DNA of 64,000 bases from Pseudomonadota bacterium (GTDB lineage: Bacteria; Pseudomonadota; Gammaproteobacteria; Steroidobacterales; Steroidobacteraceae). A program made the position numbers and the translations under genes. The notes under the pieces are model-generated. The model ran no database searches, was not told where the DNA came from, and saw only the letters and a program-made list of their open reading frames with translations. Of the stretch, positions 34,645 to 43,608 are shown one piece after another; position 1 is the stretch's first letter, and each line of letters starts with the position of its first letter. Location: the NCBI GenBank assembly GCA_023423935.1, contig JAFAEQ010000058.1, forward strand, positions 1 to 64,000. The letters run 5' to 3'.

Positions 34645-35046
34645 GAGAGTAGGTCCTAGGTACTAGGCGCTAGGGACTAGCAAGAAAGACAAGATGGCCG
34701 CCGGCGCGCATAGCAAACGCTGTGGGTTCGAATCGACTGGCAAGTAAATTAGAGGACATGAGAGGTCCTAGGTACTAGGCGCTAGGCGCTAGCAAGAAAG
34801 AAGAGATGACCACCGGCGCGCATAACGAACGCTGTGGCTTCGAATCAACTGGCACGTACATTGATGACTGCTTCATGAGGTTCTACTTAGCACCTAGGCT
34901 CTAGGCGCTAGGCACTAGCAAGAAAGAGAAGATGGCCACTGCGCTTGCAGAACGCACCGGTTTCAAACTTGAGTCGATTGGCAAGTGTGTCGATGACTGC
35001 TTCATATATTTCTTACCTAGCACCTAGAGCCTAGAGCCTAGGTCCT
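34641..35046. repeat. Three tandem ~115-bp repeat units, fliE-FlrC-like gap
   Basis: Units start at about 34641, 34756 and 34872. Each has GGTCCTAGGTACTAGGCGCT-type heptamers, AGCAAGAAAG, a core with GCTGTGGGTTCGAATCGACT (diverging by unit), and the set is closed by right arm TACCTAGCACCTAGAGCCTA. The first unit begins within the fliE start region (ACATGAGAG), and the same bases open unit 2. The right end supplies the TAG stop of the FlrC-like gene. It fills the 400-base gap; no sigma-54 promoter for fliE was found in it. Confidence 0.85.
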
Positions 35047-36184
35047 AAATCTCCACTCCCGCCTCGCGCAGCTTCGCGAGTTTGTAGCGCAGCGTGCGAG
35101 GGCTGACGCCCAGACGTTTTGCCATCGCCTGACGATTGCCATTGTCGAGGCGCAGCGCATCGAGGATCAGATCGCGCTCGGCGAGCGACAGAGAGGCAGA
35201 GAGCGCATGGGGCATGGGATTCCTGGTGCGGGCAGCAACGAAGGCGCTCGCGCCTGCTTTCTGTACCGCACCTCGAACCGGCTCTGCGTTGCGACCTGCA
35301 TCCCGTGTCACAAGGGCCGCGCCCTCTTCCAACTGCACATGTTCCGGCTCGATCACCGCACCGTTGCAGAGAATCAAGGCGCGCTGCATGACGTTGTCGA
35401 GCTCGCGCACATTGCCGGGCCATGGGTATGTAAGCAGCAAGTGCGCGGCATCGGCACTCAGTGCAGGAATGCGCTCGCCGGCGCGGCAGCGTGAAGTCAG
35501 CAGCCGCATGGCGAGCGGCAGGATGTCGTCGCGACGCTCGCGCAACGGCGAGGTAGATAAAGGAAAGACGTTCAGACGGTAGTAGAGATCTTCGCGGAAT
35601 CGACCGGCCGCAACTTCGGCGCGCAGGTTGCGGTTGGTGGTCGCGAGCACGCGCACATCGAGTGCCAGCGGCGCTCGTCCGCCGATCCGTTCGACCTCGC
35701 GCTCCTGCAACACCCGCAGCAGCTTCGCTTGCAGACCGAGCGGCATCTCCGTCACTTCATCGAGCAGCAGCGTGCCGTGCTGAGCCTGCTCGAACTTGCC
35801 GGCATGACTTGCGTGAGCGCCGGTGAAAGCGCCGCGCTCATGACCGAAGAGGATCGCTTCCAGCATGTTTTCCGGAATTGCGGCGCAGTTGACTGCGACG
35901 AAGGGCTGATGGGCCCGAGTCGAGCTGCGATGAATGAAGCGCGCCAGCACTTCCTTGCCGGTGCCCGACTCGCCCGCAATCAGTACCGTGCAATCGCTGG
36001 CGGCCACACGACGGGCCAGCGCTGCAAGACGTCGCGACGGAAGTGCGACCGCGACGAAATCGGAATCGGCATGCGAACGTGGCTCGGGGGTCGGCGCGCG
36101 GACAGGAAGAGAGTCGTGCTCTTCACTGCGCCCCGTGTCCCAGGTCCCAAGCCCAAGGTCTTCGATGTGTGCTTTGGCGTTCAT
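35045..36184 (-). CDS. FlrC/FleR-like sigma-54 activator lacking a receiver domain
   Basis: 379 residues. AAA+ domain with Walker A GESGTGKE at 71-78, sigma-54 contact loop GAFTGA at 118-123, and a C-terminal Fis-type helix-turn-helix (GNRQAMAKRLGVSPRTLRYKL). FlrC/FleR proteins of this position carry a receiver of about 120 residues; here only about 45 unrelated N-terminal residues precede the AAA+ domain, and no FleS/FlrB kinase gene is nearby. Residues 9-18 (DLGLGTWDTG) are read from a short CTTGGGA/CCTGGGA heptamer run. The stop codon TAG comes from the repeat on the other side. Confidence 0.85.
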   Translation of the reverse strand: MNAKAHIEDLGLGTWDTGRSEEHDSLPVRAPTPEPRSHADSDFVAVALPSRRLAALARRVAASDCTVLIAGESGTGKEVLARFIHRSSTRAHQPFVAVNCAAIPENMLEAILFGHERGAFTGAHASHAGKFEQAQHGTLLLDEVTEMPLGLQAKLLRVLQEREVERIGGRAPLALDVRVLATTNRNLRAEVAAGRFREDLYYRLNVFPLSTSPLRERRDDILPLAMRLLTSRCRAGERIPALSADAAHLLLTYPWPGNVRELDNVMQRALILCNGAVIEPEHVQLEEGAALVTRDAGRNAEPVRGAVQKAGASAFVAARTRNPMPHALSASLSLAERDLILDALRLDNGNRQAMAKRLGVSPRTLRYKLAKLREAGVEI

Positions 36185-36198
36185 TGCGGCAGTAGAGG

Positions 36199-36214
36199 AG
36201 CAAGTTCTGTTCCA
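36199..36214 (-). promoter_or_regulatory. Possible sigma-54 promoter before the FlrC-like gene
   Basis: TGGAACAGAACTTGCT on the minus strand fits sigma-54 spacing (GG and GC ten bases apart). The expected start, near 36188, would leave only about four bases before the ATG, so either translation begins almost leaderless or the site is fortuitous. Confidence 0.45.
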
Positions 36215-36334
36215 CTACTGCTCGAATCGCGTTCGCCGCTTCGATCCTGTGGAGCCCATCACAGGTGGCAGGGGTCTGCCGTGTGAACTGCTTCCGCTGC
36301 GGCAATCGTTCGCCGCCACGAGGCTCGTGTGCCG

Positions 36335-37873
36335 TCAAACTTCCGTCGTTGCCGTTTCGTTGAGCATTTCGAACTTGCGGAGCTTCTCCACGAGCGTCGT
36401 GCGACGCAGCCTGAGAAGACGCGCCGCATGCGCCACCGTGCCGCCTGCGCGGGTGAGCGCCTGACGGATCAGCGCACGCTCGATCTCGAACAGGTGATCG
36501 CGCAGATCCAGACCTTCGGGCGGCAGCTCGGCGAGCGCTTCATGGCTCTCCGTCCTCGTAAGCATGGACATGGCTTCGCGATCATCGAGTGCCAGCAGTT
36601 CTTCGATCTCGTCCTGACCGGCATCCGCTGTATCGTCGACGAGGCGTGCTGGTTGCAGCGCATCCTCTTCCGGCATCTCGAGCAGATCCTCGACCAGGTG
36701 CGCCGGTCGGTACTTCGGCGGCAGATCGACGATGTCGACCTTGCGATTCGGGCAGAGAATCGACAGACGCTCGATGAGATTGCCGAGCTCGCGAACATTA
36801 CCGGGCCAGCGATGACGATTCAGCGCTTCGAGCGTACGTGCCGTGAGCTCGATGCGACTGCGGCCTTCGGTGACGTTGCGGGCCGAGAAGTCGCGGATCA
36901 GGAGCGGCAGATCCTCGATGCGCTCGCGCAGCGCCGGCATTTCGATGGGGAATACGTTGAGGCGATAGAACAGGTCCTCACGGAAGGAGCCCTTCGCAAT
37001 CGAATCTTCGAGATTGCGATGGGTCGCTGCGATGATGCGGACGTTGCAGCGGATCGGTGTGTGGTTGCCGACGCGCTCGAACACACGCTCCTGCAGCACG
37101 CGCAAGAGCTTCACCTGCATCGGCAGGCTCATATCGCCGATTTCATCCAGGAACAGCGTGCCGCCTTCGGCGATCTCGAACCGGCCCTTGCGGGCCGCGA
37201 CTGCACCGGTGAAGGCGCCCTTCTCGTGACCGAACAATTCACTTTCGAGCAGCTCGGACGGAATCGCTCCGCAGTTGATGGCGACGAACGGACGTTGCCG
37301 CCGCGGACTCGCATCGTGAATGGCCCGGGCAGCAAGCTCTTTGCCGGTGCCCGATTCGCCCAGGATCAAGACGCTCGAATCGTGCGCCGCAACCTGGCGG
37401 ATGAGCGTGCTGACCTCGCGGATCGCTTTGGATACGCCGGTCGGCATCGTGACGTTGCCGGCCTCTTCGAGTGCAGCCTGAGCCGGCACATGCAGCGCCT
37501 TTGCGAGCGCTTCGCTTCTGAATGGAAATGGGAGTCGGATGACGCGCGCCGCACCGACCGCTGCAATGACCTGCTCGGCGGCCGCGGCCGAACCGTAAGC
37601 CACGACGGGTACATCGCCGAGTTGCTCGCGCAGCGCTGCGCCGAGCTCACGCCAATCCGGCGCATCGCCTGCATCGCCCACCAACAGCGCAGGGGGCGTC
37701 GTTGGTGACTGGATCACCGCACGCATCAGTGCCGAGTGATCGATGAGTAACGGTTCGAGATCGAGTTGTTTGAGAACACCGGCGACCTGCTCCGCGCGCT
37801 CCACATCGCAGTCGTACACGATGGCGCGCTGGAGGAATGTCACCTTCATTCTTGCGGTGTCGCTCAGATTCAT
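36335..37873 (-). CDS. fleQ: Flagellar master regulator FleQ
   Basis: 512 residues. N-terminal degenerate receiver (about 12-125) without the phospho-aspartate, AAA+ domain with Walker A GESGTGKE at 172-179 and GAFTGA at 219-224, and a C-terminal Fis-type DNA-binding domain (HAARLLRLRRTTLVEKLRKF). FleQ activates sigma-54 flagellar promoters and in pseudomonads binds c-di-GMP; a PilZ gene and flhG are in the same block. AGGA before the first ATG supports this start. Confidence 0.95.
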   Translation of the reverse strand: MNLSDTARMKVTFLQRAIVYDCDVERAEQVAGVLKQLDLEPLLIDHSALMRAVIQSPTTPPALLVGDAGDAPDWRELGAALREQLGDVPVVAYGSAAAAEQVIAAVGAARVIRLPFPFRSEALAKALHVPAQAALEEAGNVTMPTGVSKAIREVSTLIRQVAAHDSSVLILGESGTGKELAARAIHDASPRRQRPFVAINCGAIPSELLESELFGHEKGAFTGAVAARKGRFEIAEGGTLFLDEIGDMSLPMQVKLLRVLQERVFERVGNHTPIRCNVRIIAATHRNLEDSIAKGSFREDLFYRLNVFPIEMPALRERIEDLPLLIRDFSARNVTEGRSRIELTARTLEALNRHRWPGNVRELGNLIERLSILCPNRKVDIVDLPPKYRPAHLVEDLLEMPEEDALQPARLVDDTADAGQDEIEELLALDDREAMSMLTRTESHEALAELPPEGLDLRDHLFEIERALIRQALTRAGGTVAHAARLLRLRRTTLVEKLRKFEMLNETATTEV

Positions 37874-38332
37874 TTGATTTCCTGAAGACGCCGGCTGCGA
37901 AAGTCCCCTAATGTCCGCTCGTTCTTGCGGGGAATTCCGGCAGTCAGGTTGTGTTACCCATCTATCGTCAAATCGCCAGCGGCTCTGATGTCTCTAGTTC
38001 GTCGAGGCGCAGGGCACATAACCTATTCTGATCATGCAGGCGCATGTCTCTATCGGGGAATCCCTGAACGCTTCACGCGCGTGAACTGCTGCCAATTTTT
38101 TGGCGCCCGCCTCAGCCGTTGGATGAAGTTTTGGAGGATTCGCACGCCGTAAAGTGTGCGCCAGCGCACATGAGACGACGTCGACGGTCAACGAATGCGC
38201 AACCGGTGCGCAAAAAATTCACGTTCGAGGAGATGAACGCAAGCGAGCGGAGGAGCACGCTGCCAGGGGAGGTCTCATGTCGTATCTGCGCACCGCCGCA
38301 TGGAGCGAACGGTAGCCTCCTCAGGAATCAAG
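37874..38332. other. Gene-free stretch between the PilZ gene and fleQ
   Basis: No credible gene and no heptamer element in these 459 bases. It must hold the fleQ promoter. Visible structure: small inverted repeats TGTGCG-CCAG-CGCACA (about 38156-38171), TGCGCA-ACCGG-TGCGCA (about 38197-38213) and GCCAA-TTTT-TTGGC (about 38092-38105). Their role is unknown. Confidence 0.5.
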
Positions 38333-38902
38333 TCACAGTTTCTTGGGCTGCCTGGCGCCCGCGACCTGGCGACGATGCTTACGGAAGGCGAGCTTCTCGA
38401 GGAGATCGGCAATGTTCTCGCCCGGTGGCACGAACCGCGCCTTGACGCGTCCATCCGGCGTGACCGTTGCGATCCGACCGACCAAGCGCAGCGGCTCGGC
38501 GATGCAATCTCGCAAGTAGACCTCGAGCACGCCCTGATTGCCGAGCGGCGGGAACGGAGGCGTGCTCTGCCATACCGCGCCGAGCGCATTGAAGCGGATC
38601 GATGAAGGTCGCGGACGCGGCTGACTGGCGACGAGCAGCTGACCCATCATGTCGAGCAGCAGATTGAGCTTCATGTCCAGACGCATGATGTGCGCCGCAT
38701 ACGGCGAATCTTCGTCGGGCTTGTCGGATTGACCGCTCTCTTCCAGCGCCTGCAGTGCCTGCAACGTCCGCAGATTGCGATCGGCGAAACTGCCGACAAC
38801 GGTCGGATTGAACGGCTCGGGCAATGGGCGCCACGCGACCGGCACGACGTCTTCGTAGGCCAGCTCTTCGTACAGAACGATGGTGTCCAGACCCTCGTAC
38901 AT
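38333..38902 (-). CDS. PilZ-domain protein of the flagellar cluster
   Basis: 189 residues. The N-terminal half is helical; the C-terminal half (about 95-180) has a PilZ-like barrel pattern (RFNALGAVWQ, GVLEVYLRDCIAEPLRLVGR, GRVKARFVPPGENIADLLEK). The c-di-GMP motifs RxxxR and (D/N)xSxxG are not intact, so it may be a non-canonical PilZ. Xanthomonads have a PilZ gene in this position between fliS/fliT and fleQ. Confidence 0.75.
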   Translation of the reverse strand: MYEGLDTIVLYEELAYEDVVPVAWRPLPEPFNPTVVGSFADRNLRTLQALQALEESGQSDKPDEDSPYAAHIMRLDMKLNLLLDMMGQLLVASQPRPRPSSIRFNALGAVWQSTPPFPPLGNQGVLEVYLRDCIAEPLRLVGRIATVTPDGRVKARFVPPGENIADLLEKLAFRKHRRQVAGARQPKKL

Positions 38903-38918
38903 GACCTGCCCTTCCCTG

Positions 38919-39269
38919 CTACCTGCCGCAACGAATCATCGCGAGCGTACTGTCCACAGTCGAGCCCGTGCCATTCGAATCGGAAGCGGTCCCGACCGGA
39001 TGCACACCCTGCCCAGGCCCTGCCATCAACGACGTCTCCGGCGAATCGGCCGCGGCGATCCGTGCAACAGCCGCGTCGGACTCTGCCATTGCCTGCTTGA
39101 GCGCCGAAAGCCAGTGCATATCCGCAGGCGATGCAGTCGCGCTCAGACGTTCGAGCAGTACGCGGCGCTCTTCCACCGTCTTCGGGACGTCCTGCCATTG
39201 GCCATGCATGGCCTGATTGACCAGCTTGTGGGTAACGGCCAGCACGCTATCGGCGATTGCGGATGTCAT
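38919..39269 (-). CDS. fliT: FliT-like flagellar chaperone
   Basis: 116 residues, helical N-terminal part (LAVTHKLVNQAMHGQWQDVP, ERRVLLERLSA) and a Gly/Ser-rich tail. The position after fliS and the size fit a FliT-type chaperone for FliD; sequence support is modest. The start is the ATG overlapping the fliS stop (ATGA). Confidence 0.65.
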   Translation of the reverse strand: MTSAIADSVLAVTHKLVNQAMHGQWQDVPKTVEERRVLLERLSATASPADMHWLSALKQAMAESDAAVARIAAADSPETSLMAGPGQGVHPVGTASDSNGTGSTVDSTLAMIRCGR

Positions 39270-39682
39270 GGGCTCACCTTGCTCGTACGCGCCTGCGGCG
39301 GAATCTGGACCCACGCGCCGCGGATCTCACCCAGCAGCCTGCTTGCTTCATCGAGCGGCTCGATCTGATTGTTCGCCAGCGCGGACAACAGACGATTGGC
39401 AATGTACTCGTAGAGAGCGCTCAGATTCGCCGCGATCTGGCCGCCTGCCGACATATCGAGGCTGCCGCGCAGCTCGGCGATGATTGCAGCCGTCCGATTG
39501 AGCAGACGTACTTTCTCGGTCGTCTCGCCCCGCTGCATGCAGCCGCGGGCGGTCGCAATACGCTCGAGCGCGCCGTCCATCAGCATGACCACCAAGCCAT
39601 GCGGGTCGGACGCCGCCACGCCGCCATGAGCTGCAGCGCTCTGGTAGGCAGCGAGGTTCGAGGTACGAGCGTAGGCGTTCAT
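39266..39682 (-). CDS. fliS: Flagellin chaperone FliS
   Basis: 138 residues with FliS features: AYARTSNLAAYQSA, DPHGLVVMLMDGALERIATA, and LYEYIANRLLSALANN. FliS keeps flagellin unfolded and delivers it to FlhA. GGAG nine bases before the ATG; a sigma-28 promoter is about 35 bases upstream, heading a fliS-fliT-PilZ transcript. Confidence 0.95.
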   Translation of the reverse strand: MNAYARTSNLAAYQSAAAHGGVAASDPHGLVVMLMDGALERIATARGCMQRGETTEKVRLLNRTAAIIAELRGSLDMSAGGQIAANLSALYEYIANRLLSALANNQIEPLDEASRLLGEIRGAWVQIPPQARTSKVSP

Positions 39683-39715
39683 GACTGGTTGCTCCGCAGA
39701 ATCTATCTACGAAGG

Positions 39716-39742
39716 TCATCGGCCTGGCGAGGGCGGACTTGA
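39716..39742 (-). promoter_or_regulatory. Sigma-28 (FliA) promoter of fliS
   Basis: TCAAGTCC (39742-39735), 11-base spacer, GCCGATGA (39723-39716) on the minus strand, in the fliD-fliS gap. Close to the FliA consensus. Confidence 0.75.
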
Positions 39743-39840
39743 GGCGCTACGCCACCACAAAAATCATGCACCCGACCGTGACGCAACAATCAGTTTCCGA
39801 CCGCAACTCCATGCGGCAAGCGTTCGCAAATTGCGATTCG

Positions 39841-41226
39841 TCAGTCCTTACCGATCTTGGGCAACGATGAGATCTGTTGAGACAGATAGCTCGAGGTGAC
39901 CTGCAGTTGCGACAGCAACGTGTCGAGCCGCGTGAACTGGGCCGTATAGGCCTTCTGCACGGCTAGCATGCGCACCTCGAGATCGTCCTGGCGCTTCTGC
40001 AGTTGCCTCTGTTGCTCGGTGAGGTTCTTGCCACGAGTCTCGATCGCTCCATCCGAGGCAAGACGAGCATCCGCAAACTTGTAGAGCTTGGAAGCCACGC
40101 CGTCCTGCGAGCCGAAGAGCTTGCCTACCGCTTCAAAGTTGGTGGTGAGCGCCTTGTTCAACTTGCCTTCGTCGATTCCCAACGTGCCGTCGAGCTGCGT
40201 GGTGATGCCAATGCTGGCCAGGTTCTGAAACCCGGTCGGCTGATCCGCGAGATTCGAGGAGAGAACCTTGCGCATCTCACTCTCGAGACCGCTCAGCAGA
40301 CTGTCGCCGAGCATCGGTCCCGCCGTCCTCGTGGTCGGATCGTAGCTGCGCAGCTTATTGATCTGCGAAGCCAATGCATTGAAAGCCGTGACGAAGCCCT
40401 TGATCTTGGACATCACACCCGACGCGTCGTAGCCAACATTGAGCGTTACCGGTCCGCTCTCGGCCGTGGTCTCGGCTTTCAGCGTCAGCGACAGACCGTC
40501 GATGACGTTGGTGATCACATTGCTCGAGCTGGTGGACTCGGCGCCGGCAATGCGGATCACCGCATCCTGTGCCGGCTTGATCACCGTGAAACTACCGGGA
40601 TCGGATTCGCTGTACGCGATCTGTGCCAATCCGCCATCGCCGCCCGACTGCGCGACGGTGATCTTGTTGTCGGCACCGGTCACGCTCGATGACAGCACCA
40701 GACGAGCACCATCGGTGCCCGATACGATGGTGGCGCGGACGCCGACATTGTTCGCAGACGAATTGATGGCGTCGCGAATGTCGTCCAGCGTGTTCTTGCT
40801 CGAGTCGATGTCGACCGTGAAGCTATTCGCACCAAGAGACACGTTGAGCGTGCCCGAGCCGATAATGGCTGCACTGCCGGCCGCGAAAGGCGCGGAGGAA
40901 ATCTGCTGTGCTTTGGCGAGCTGGACCACTTCGATGTCGTAGCTTCCCGGAACAGATGCGCTGCTCGCCGTGGCGGTCAACGTCTTGTCGTCGCTGCTCG
41001 TGGCGGCGCGAGTGGAGAAGACATCGATGGTGTTGAGTCCCGTGAGTGCTCCCTTGAATGACGACAGTGCGCCCATCAACTGCCCGAGTGCCGAGATCTG
41101 CGTCGTGATGCGAGTCGCATCGCGTGCAATCTGCGCATCGGGTCTGGCGCGTTCCGCAGCAACGAGCTGCGACACCAGACCCTGGACGTCAATCTGCGAA
41201 CCACCGACTGCACCTGTCGTCGCCAT
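39841..41226 (-). CDS. fliD: Flagellar filament cap protein FliD
   Basis: 461 residues. N-terminal FliD domain (QIDVQGLVSQLVAAERARPD) and C-terminal coiled region (NLTEQQRQLQKRQDDLEVRM, AYTAQFTRLDTLLSQLQVTS). It caps the growing filament. It follows flaG by 15 bases. Confidence 0.95.
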   Translation of the reverse strand: MATTGAVGGSQIDVQGLVSQLVAAERARPDAQIARDATRITTQISALGQLMGALSSFKGALTGLNTIDVFSTRAATSSDDKTLTATASSASVPGSYDIEVVQLAKAQQISSAPFAAGSAAIIGSGTLNVSLGANSFTVDIDSSKNTLDDIRDAINSSANNVGVRATIVSGTDGARLVLSSSVTGADNKITVAQSGGDGGLAQIAYSESDPGSFTVIKPAQDAVIRIAGAESTSSSNVITNVIDGLSLTLKAETTAESGPVTLNVGYDASGVMSKIKGFVTAFNALASQINKLRSYDPTTRTAGPMLGDSLLSGLESEMRKVLSSNLADQPTGFQNLASIGITTQLDGTLGIDEGKLNKALTTNFEAVGKLFGSQDGVASKLYKFADARLASDGAIETRGKNLTEQQRQLQKRQDDLEVRMLAVQKAYTAQFTRLDTLLSQLQVTSSYLSQQISSLPKIGKD

Positions 41227-41241
41227 TGTGTCGTCTCTACT

Positions 41242-41622
41242 TCAAACCTTGAGATCCAGAAGCGCCGAGCCCGGCTTCAAACTGCGAGCCAGCTGCAGCA
41301 CTTCCTCGTTCGGAATCTGCCGAATGACGTCGCCGGACGCGGTTTCGCGCACCGTCACGACTGTCATCCCTGTGTCCTCATCCACGCGAAACTCCAGCTC
41401 GCGCCCCACACTCTTAAGATAAGAGTCGATCTGCGCCGCAGCCGCGCGTACGGCCGCATTCACACCTGTCGTCGCCGGCACGGTCTGAGATTGCGTCAGC
41501 GAATCGACAGATTTCGTCGCCACGACATCGAGAGCAACTTTCGCGCCAACGCCACCGTTGACGGGTCGCGTCACTGAACTGTTCGCCGTCGCAGCGGACG
41601 ACTGCACGTCGATAACTTTCAT
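41242..41622 (-). CDS. flaG: FlaG family protein
   Basis: 126 residues. A Ser/Thr/Val-rich N-terminus and the compact FlaG domain (about 65-126: LEFRVDEDTGMTVVTVRETA, VIRQIPNEEVLQLARSL). FlaG affects filament length in polar flagellates. AAGGAG seven bases before the ATG. Between fliC and fliD as in Pseudomonas and Vibrio. Confidence 0.92.
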   Translation of the reverse strand: MKVIDVQSSAATANSSVTRPVNGGVGAKVALDVVATKSVDSLTQSQTVPATTGVNAAVRAAAAQIDSYLKSVGRELEFRVDEDTGMTVVTVRETASGDVIRQIPNEEVLQLARSLKPGSALLDLKV

Positions 41623-41760
41623 GCACTGACTCCTTCGTTCATCTCCGAAGGAAAGAACGGGAAAAGCAGCAGGCGACGAGAGGCTTACACCCCCTCGCCG
41701 CCCGCTGCGGACCTTTGCACCCGAAGGTGTCGGGTCATTGGGCTCTCACATCACCGTGGA

Positions 41761-43287
41761 TCAACCACGGAGCAGGCTGAGCACGTTCTGCGGCGCCGAG
41801 TTGGCCTGCGCGACCATCGCCGTACCTGCCTGCTGCAGGATCTGCGCGCGGGTCAGGCTGGCAGTCTCAGCCGCGAAGTCCGTGTCGAGAATGCGGCTGC
41901 GTGAAGCAGACAAATTCTCGGACACCGCCTGAAGGCTGTTGATGGTCGACTGGAAGCGATTCTGGATAGCGCCGAGCGTGCTGCGCAGGCTGCTGACCGC
42001 AGTCAACGCCGAGTCAACGCGCTGGATCGTATCGTTCGCCTTGTCGGCAGTCGTCACGCCAACGGAAGACAACGTATTCGTGTCGAGTGCGATCGTGCGG
42101 TCCGCGCCCGAAAAGCCATACTGCGCGGCGTCGCCGGTCATCACGATATTTTGCGTGGCAGAGAACGACAGCGTGCCGCCGTTGCGAGAAGTACCCGCGG
42201 CAGTGGCAGCGTTAGCCACTGTGTCGAATGTGCCAGCAGTGTAGCTGACGCCATTGACTGTTGTAGCGGCGCCCGCAGCGAGACCGCCGGTAGTACCCGT
42301 TCCCGCCGTCTGACCGACGACAATGTCGCGACCGTCAGAAGCGGTTAACAGCAACTTGGCACCGCTGAGCGATGCGCTGACACCCGTGTTGGAACTCTGC
42401 GCATTGATGGCGTCCGTGATCTGCTGAGCGGAAAGAACCGCACCCGTGCTCTGATCGAAAGCAGAGAAAATATCCTTGCCATTGATGCTCAGGCTGTATG
42501 TTGATGTCGCAACTGGTGAACCCGACGTGCCCGTTGTGACGGTTGCGCCAATCGCGAATTCCACGTTGGTGGTTGCAGTCACGGACAAACCAGGCACTCC
42601 CGCCGCATTGATCGCGGCCGCCTTCGCATACGCGCTACCAGCCGTCTGACCAACCTGGGTACCGGCCTTCGAAGCTGCAATAGTCACAGCGGCCGAAGAG
42701 CCGACCTGAATGGTAGCGCTGCCAGACAACGCGGTGCCGTTCACCCCGCTCGTTGAGGTCGCCTTTGCGATCTGACCGATCTGCGTGGCTTTCACGCCAG
42801 TGGAAAGGTTGATGCCGATCGTTTCACCGACGTTCGCACCGACCTGAAAGGTAGCGCTGCCGAAGGTGCCATCGAGCACGCGGCGGCCGTTGAACGACGT
42901 CTGCGTGGCGATACGGTCGATTTCGGCAATACGCTGCTGCACTTCCTGGTCCAGTGCAGCACGGTCGCTGTCGCTGTTCGTCGCATTGGCAGACTGCACG
43001 GCGAGTTCGCGGATGCGCTGCAGATTGTTCGTCACTTCCTGCAGAGCGCTTTCCGTCGTCTGCGCAAGCGAGATGCCGTCGTTGGCATTGCGCGCAGCCA
43101 TATTGAGGCCGCTGATCTGCGTGCTCATGCGATCGGAAATCGCGAGACCCGCTGCGTCGTCCTTTGCGCTGTTGATGCGCAAGCCCGACGACAGGCGCTG
43201 CAACGACTGGGCGAGCTGGTTGCCCGATGTCGTGAGGTTGCGTTGGGCATTCAGCGACATCACGTTTGTATTGATAACAAGTGCCAT
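41761..43287 (-). CDS. fliC: Flagellin FliC
   Basis: 508 residues. Conserved N-terminal D0/D1 (MALVINTNVMSLNAQRNLTT, SSGLRINSAKDDAAGLAISD) and C-terminal D1/D0 (RILDTDFAAETASLTRAQIL, NSAPQNVLSLLRG); the middle (about 180-400) is Thr/Ser/Ala/Gly-rich, surface exposed and variable. One flagellin gene only. AGGAG eight bases before the ATG, sigma-28 promoter about 100 bases upstream. Confidence 0.97.
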   Translation of the reverse strand: MALVINTNVMSLNAQRNLTTSGNQLAQSLQRLSSGLRINSAKDDAAGLAISDRMSTQISGLNMAARNANDGISLAQTTESALQEVTNNLQRIRELAVQSANATNSDSDRAALDQEVQQRIAEIDRIATQTSFNGRRVLDGTFGSATFQVGANVGETIGINLSTGVKATQIGQIAKATSTSGVNGTALSGSATIQVGSSAAVTIAASKAGTQVGQTAGSAYAKAAAINAAGVPGLSVTATTNVEFAIGATVTTGTSGSPVATSTYSLSINGKDIFSAFDQSTGAVLSAQQITDAINAQSSNTGVSASLSGAKLLLTASDGRDIVVGQTAGTGTTGGLAAGAATTVNGVSYTAGTFDTVANAATAAGTSRNGGTLSFSATQNIVMTGDAAQYGFSGADRTIALDTNTLSSVGVTTADKANDTIQRVDSALTAVSSLRSTLGAIQNRFQSTINSLQAVSENLSASRSRILDTDFAAETASLTRAQILQQAGTAMVAQANSAPQNVLSLLRG

Positions 43288-43387
43288 GAAACTAACTCCT
43301 GGTAAGTACCTGTGCCGGGACGCCCGTCCGCGGCTTTAATCTCAGCACTGGCGGCGTGATGTGCGCCGGATTGCTGTTTCAAGGCCT

Positions 43388-43414
43388 GTATCGGAGCCCC
43401 TTGAGCGAACTTGA
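43388..43414 (-). promoter_or_regulatory. Sigma-28 (FliA) promoter of fliC
   Basis: TCAAGTTC (43414-43407), 11-base spacer, TCCGATAC (43395-43388) on the minus strand: one mismatch in the -10 box. Leader of roughly 90 bases to the ATG. Confidence 0.75.
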
Positions 43415-43538
43415 GAGGCCGGGGGGCAATCGTTGGAAAGTGAGGCGACGGTCACGGAAAAGGCCGTGCAGTGGTGAATGAAGTGTGACCCGTGCCGCGC
43501 TGGAACCGTGAACTACATCGCAACAAGGTGCATCCGCA

Positions 43539-43608
43539 CCTCTGACTCATCACCCATCACCCATCACCCATCACTCATCACTCATCACTCATCACCCATC
43601 ACTCATCA
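43539..43608. repeat. One-armed heptamer array after flgL (TCATCAC type)
   Basis: About ten TCATCAC / CCATCAC heptamers without the matching left arm. The array includes the flgL stop codon (AAG TGA TGA GTG on the minus strand). It is the purest and least decayed tract in the window. The remaining gap up to fliC (43288-43538) holds the fliC promoter and nothing else I recognise. Confidence 0.9.

Noticed and set aside
34645..35044. Sigma-54 promoter for fliE
   Set aside because: No GG-N10-GC pair with flanking matches was found on the minus strand in this gap.
41640..41760. Terminator after fliC
   Set aside because: Only a weak CACC-TTCG-GGTG stem and no U-run; not convincing.
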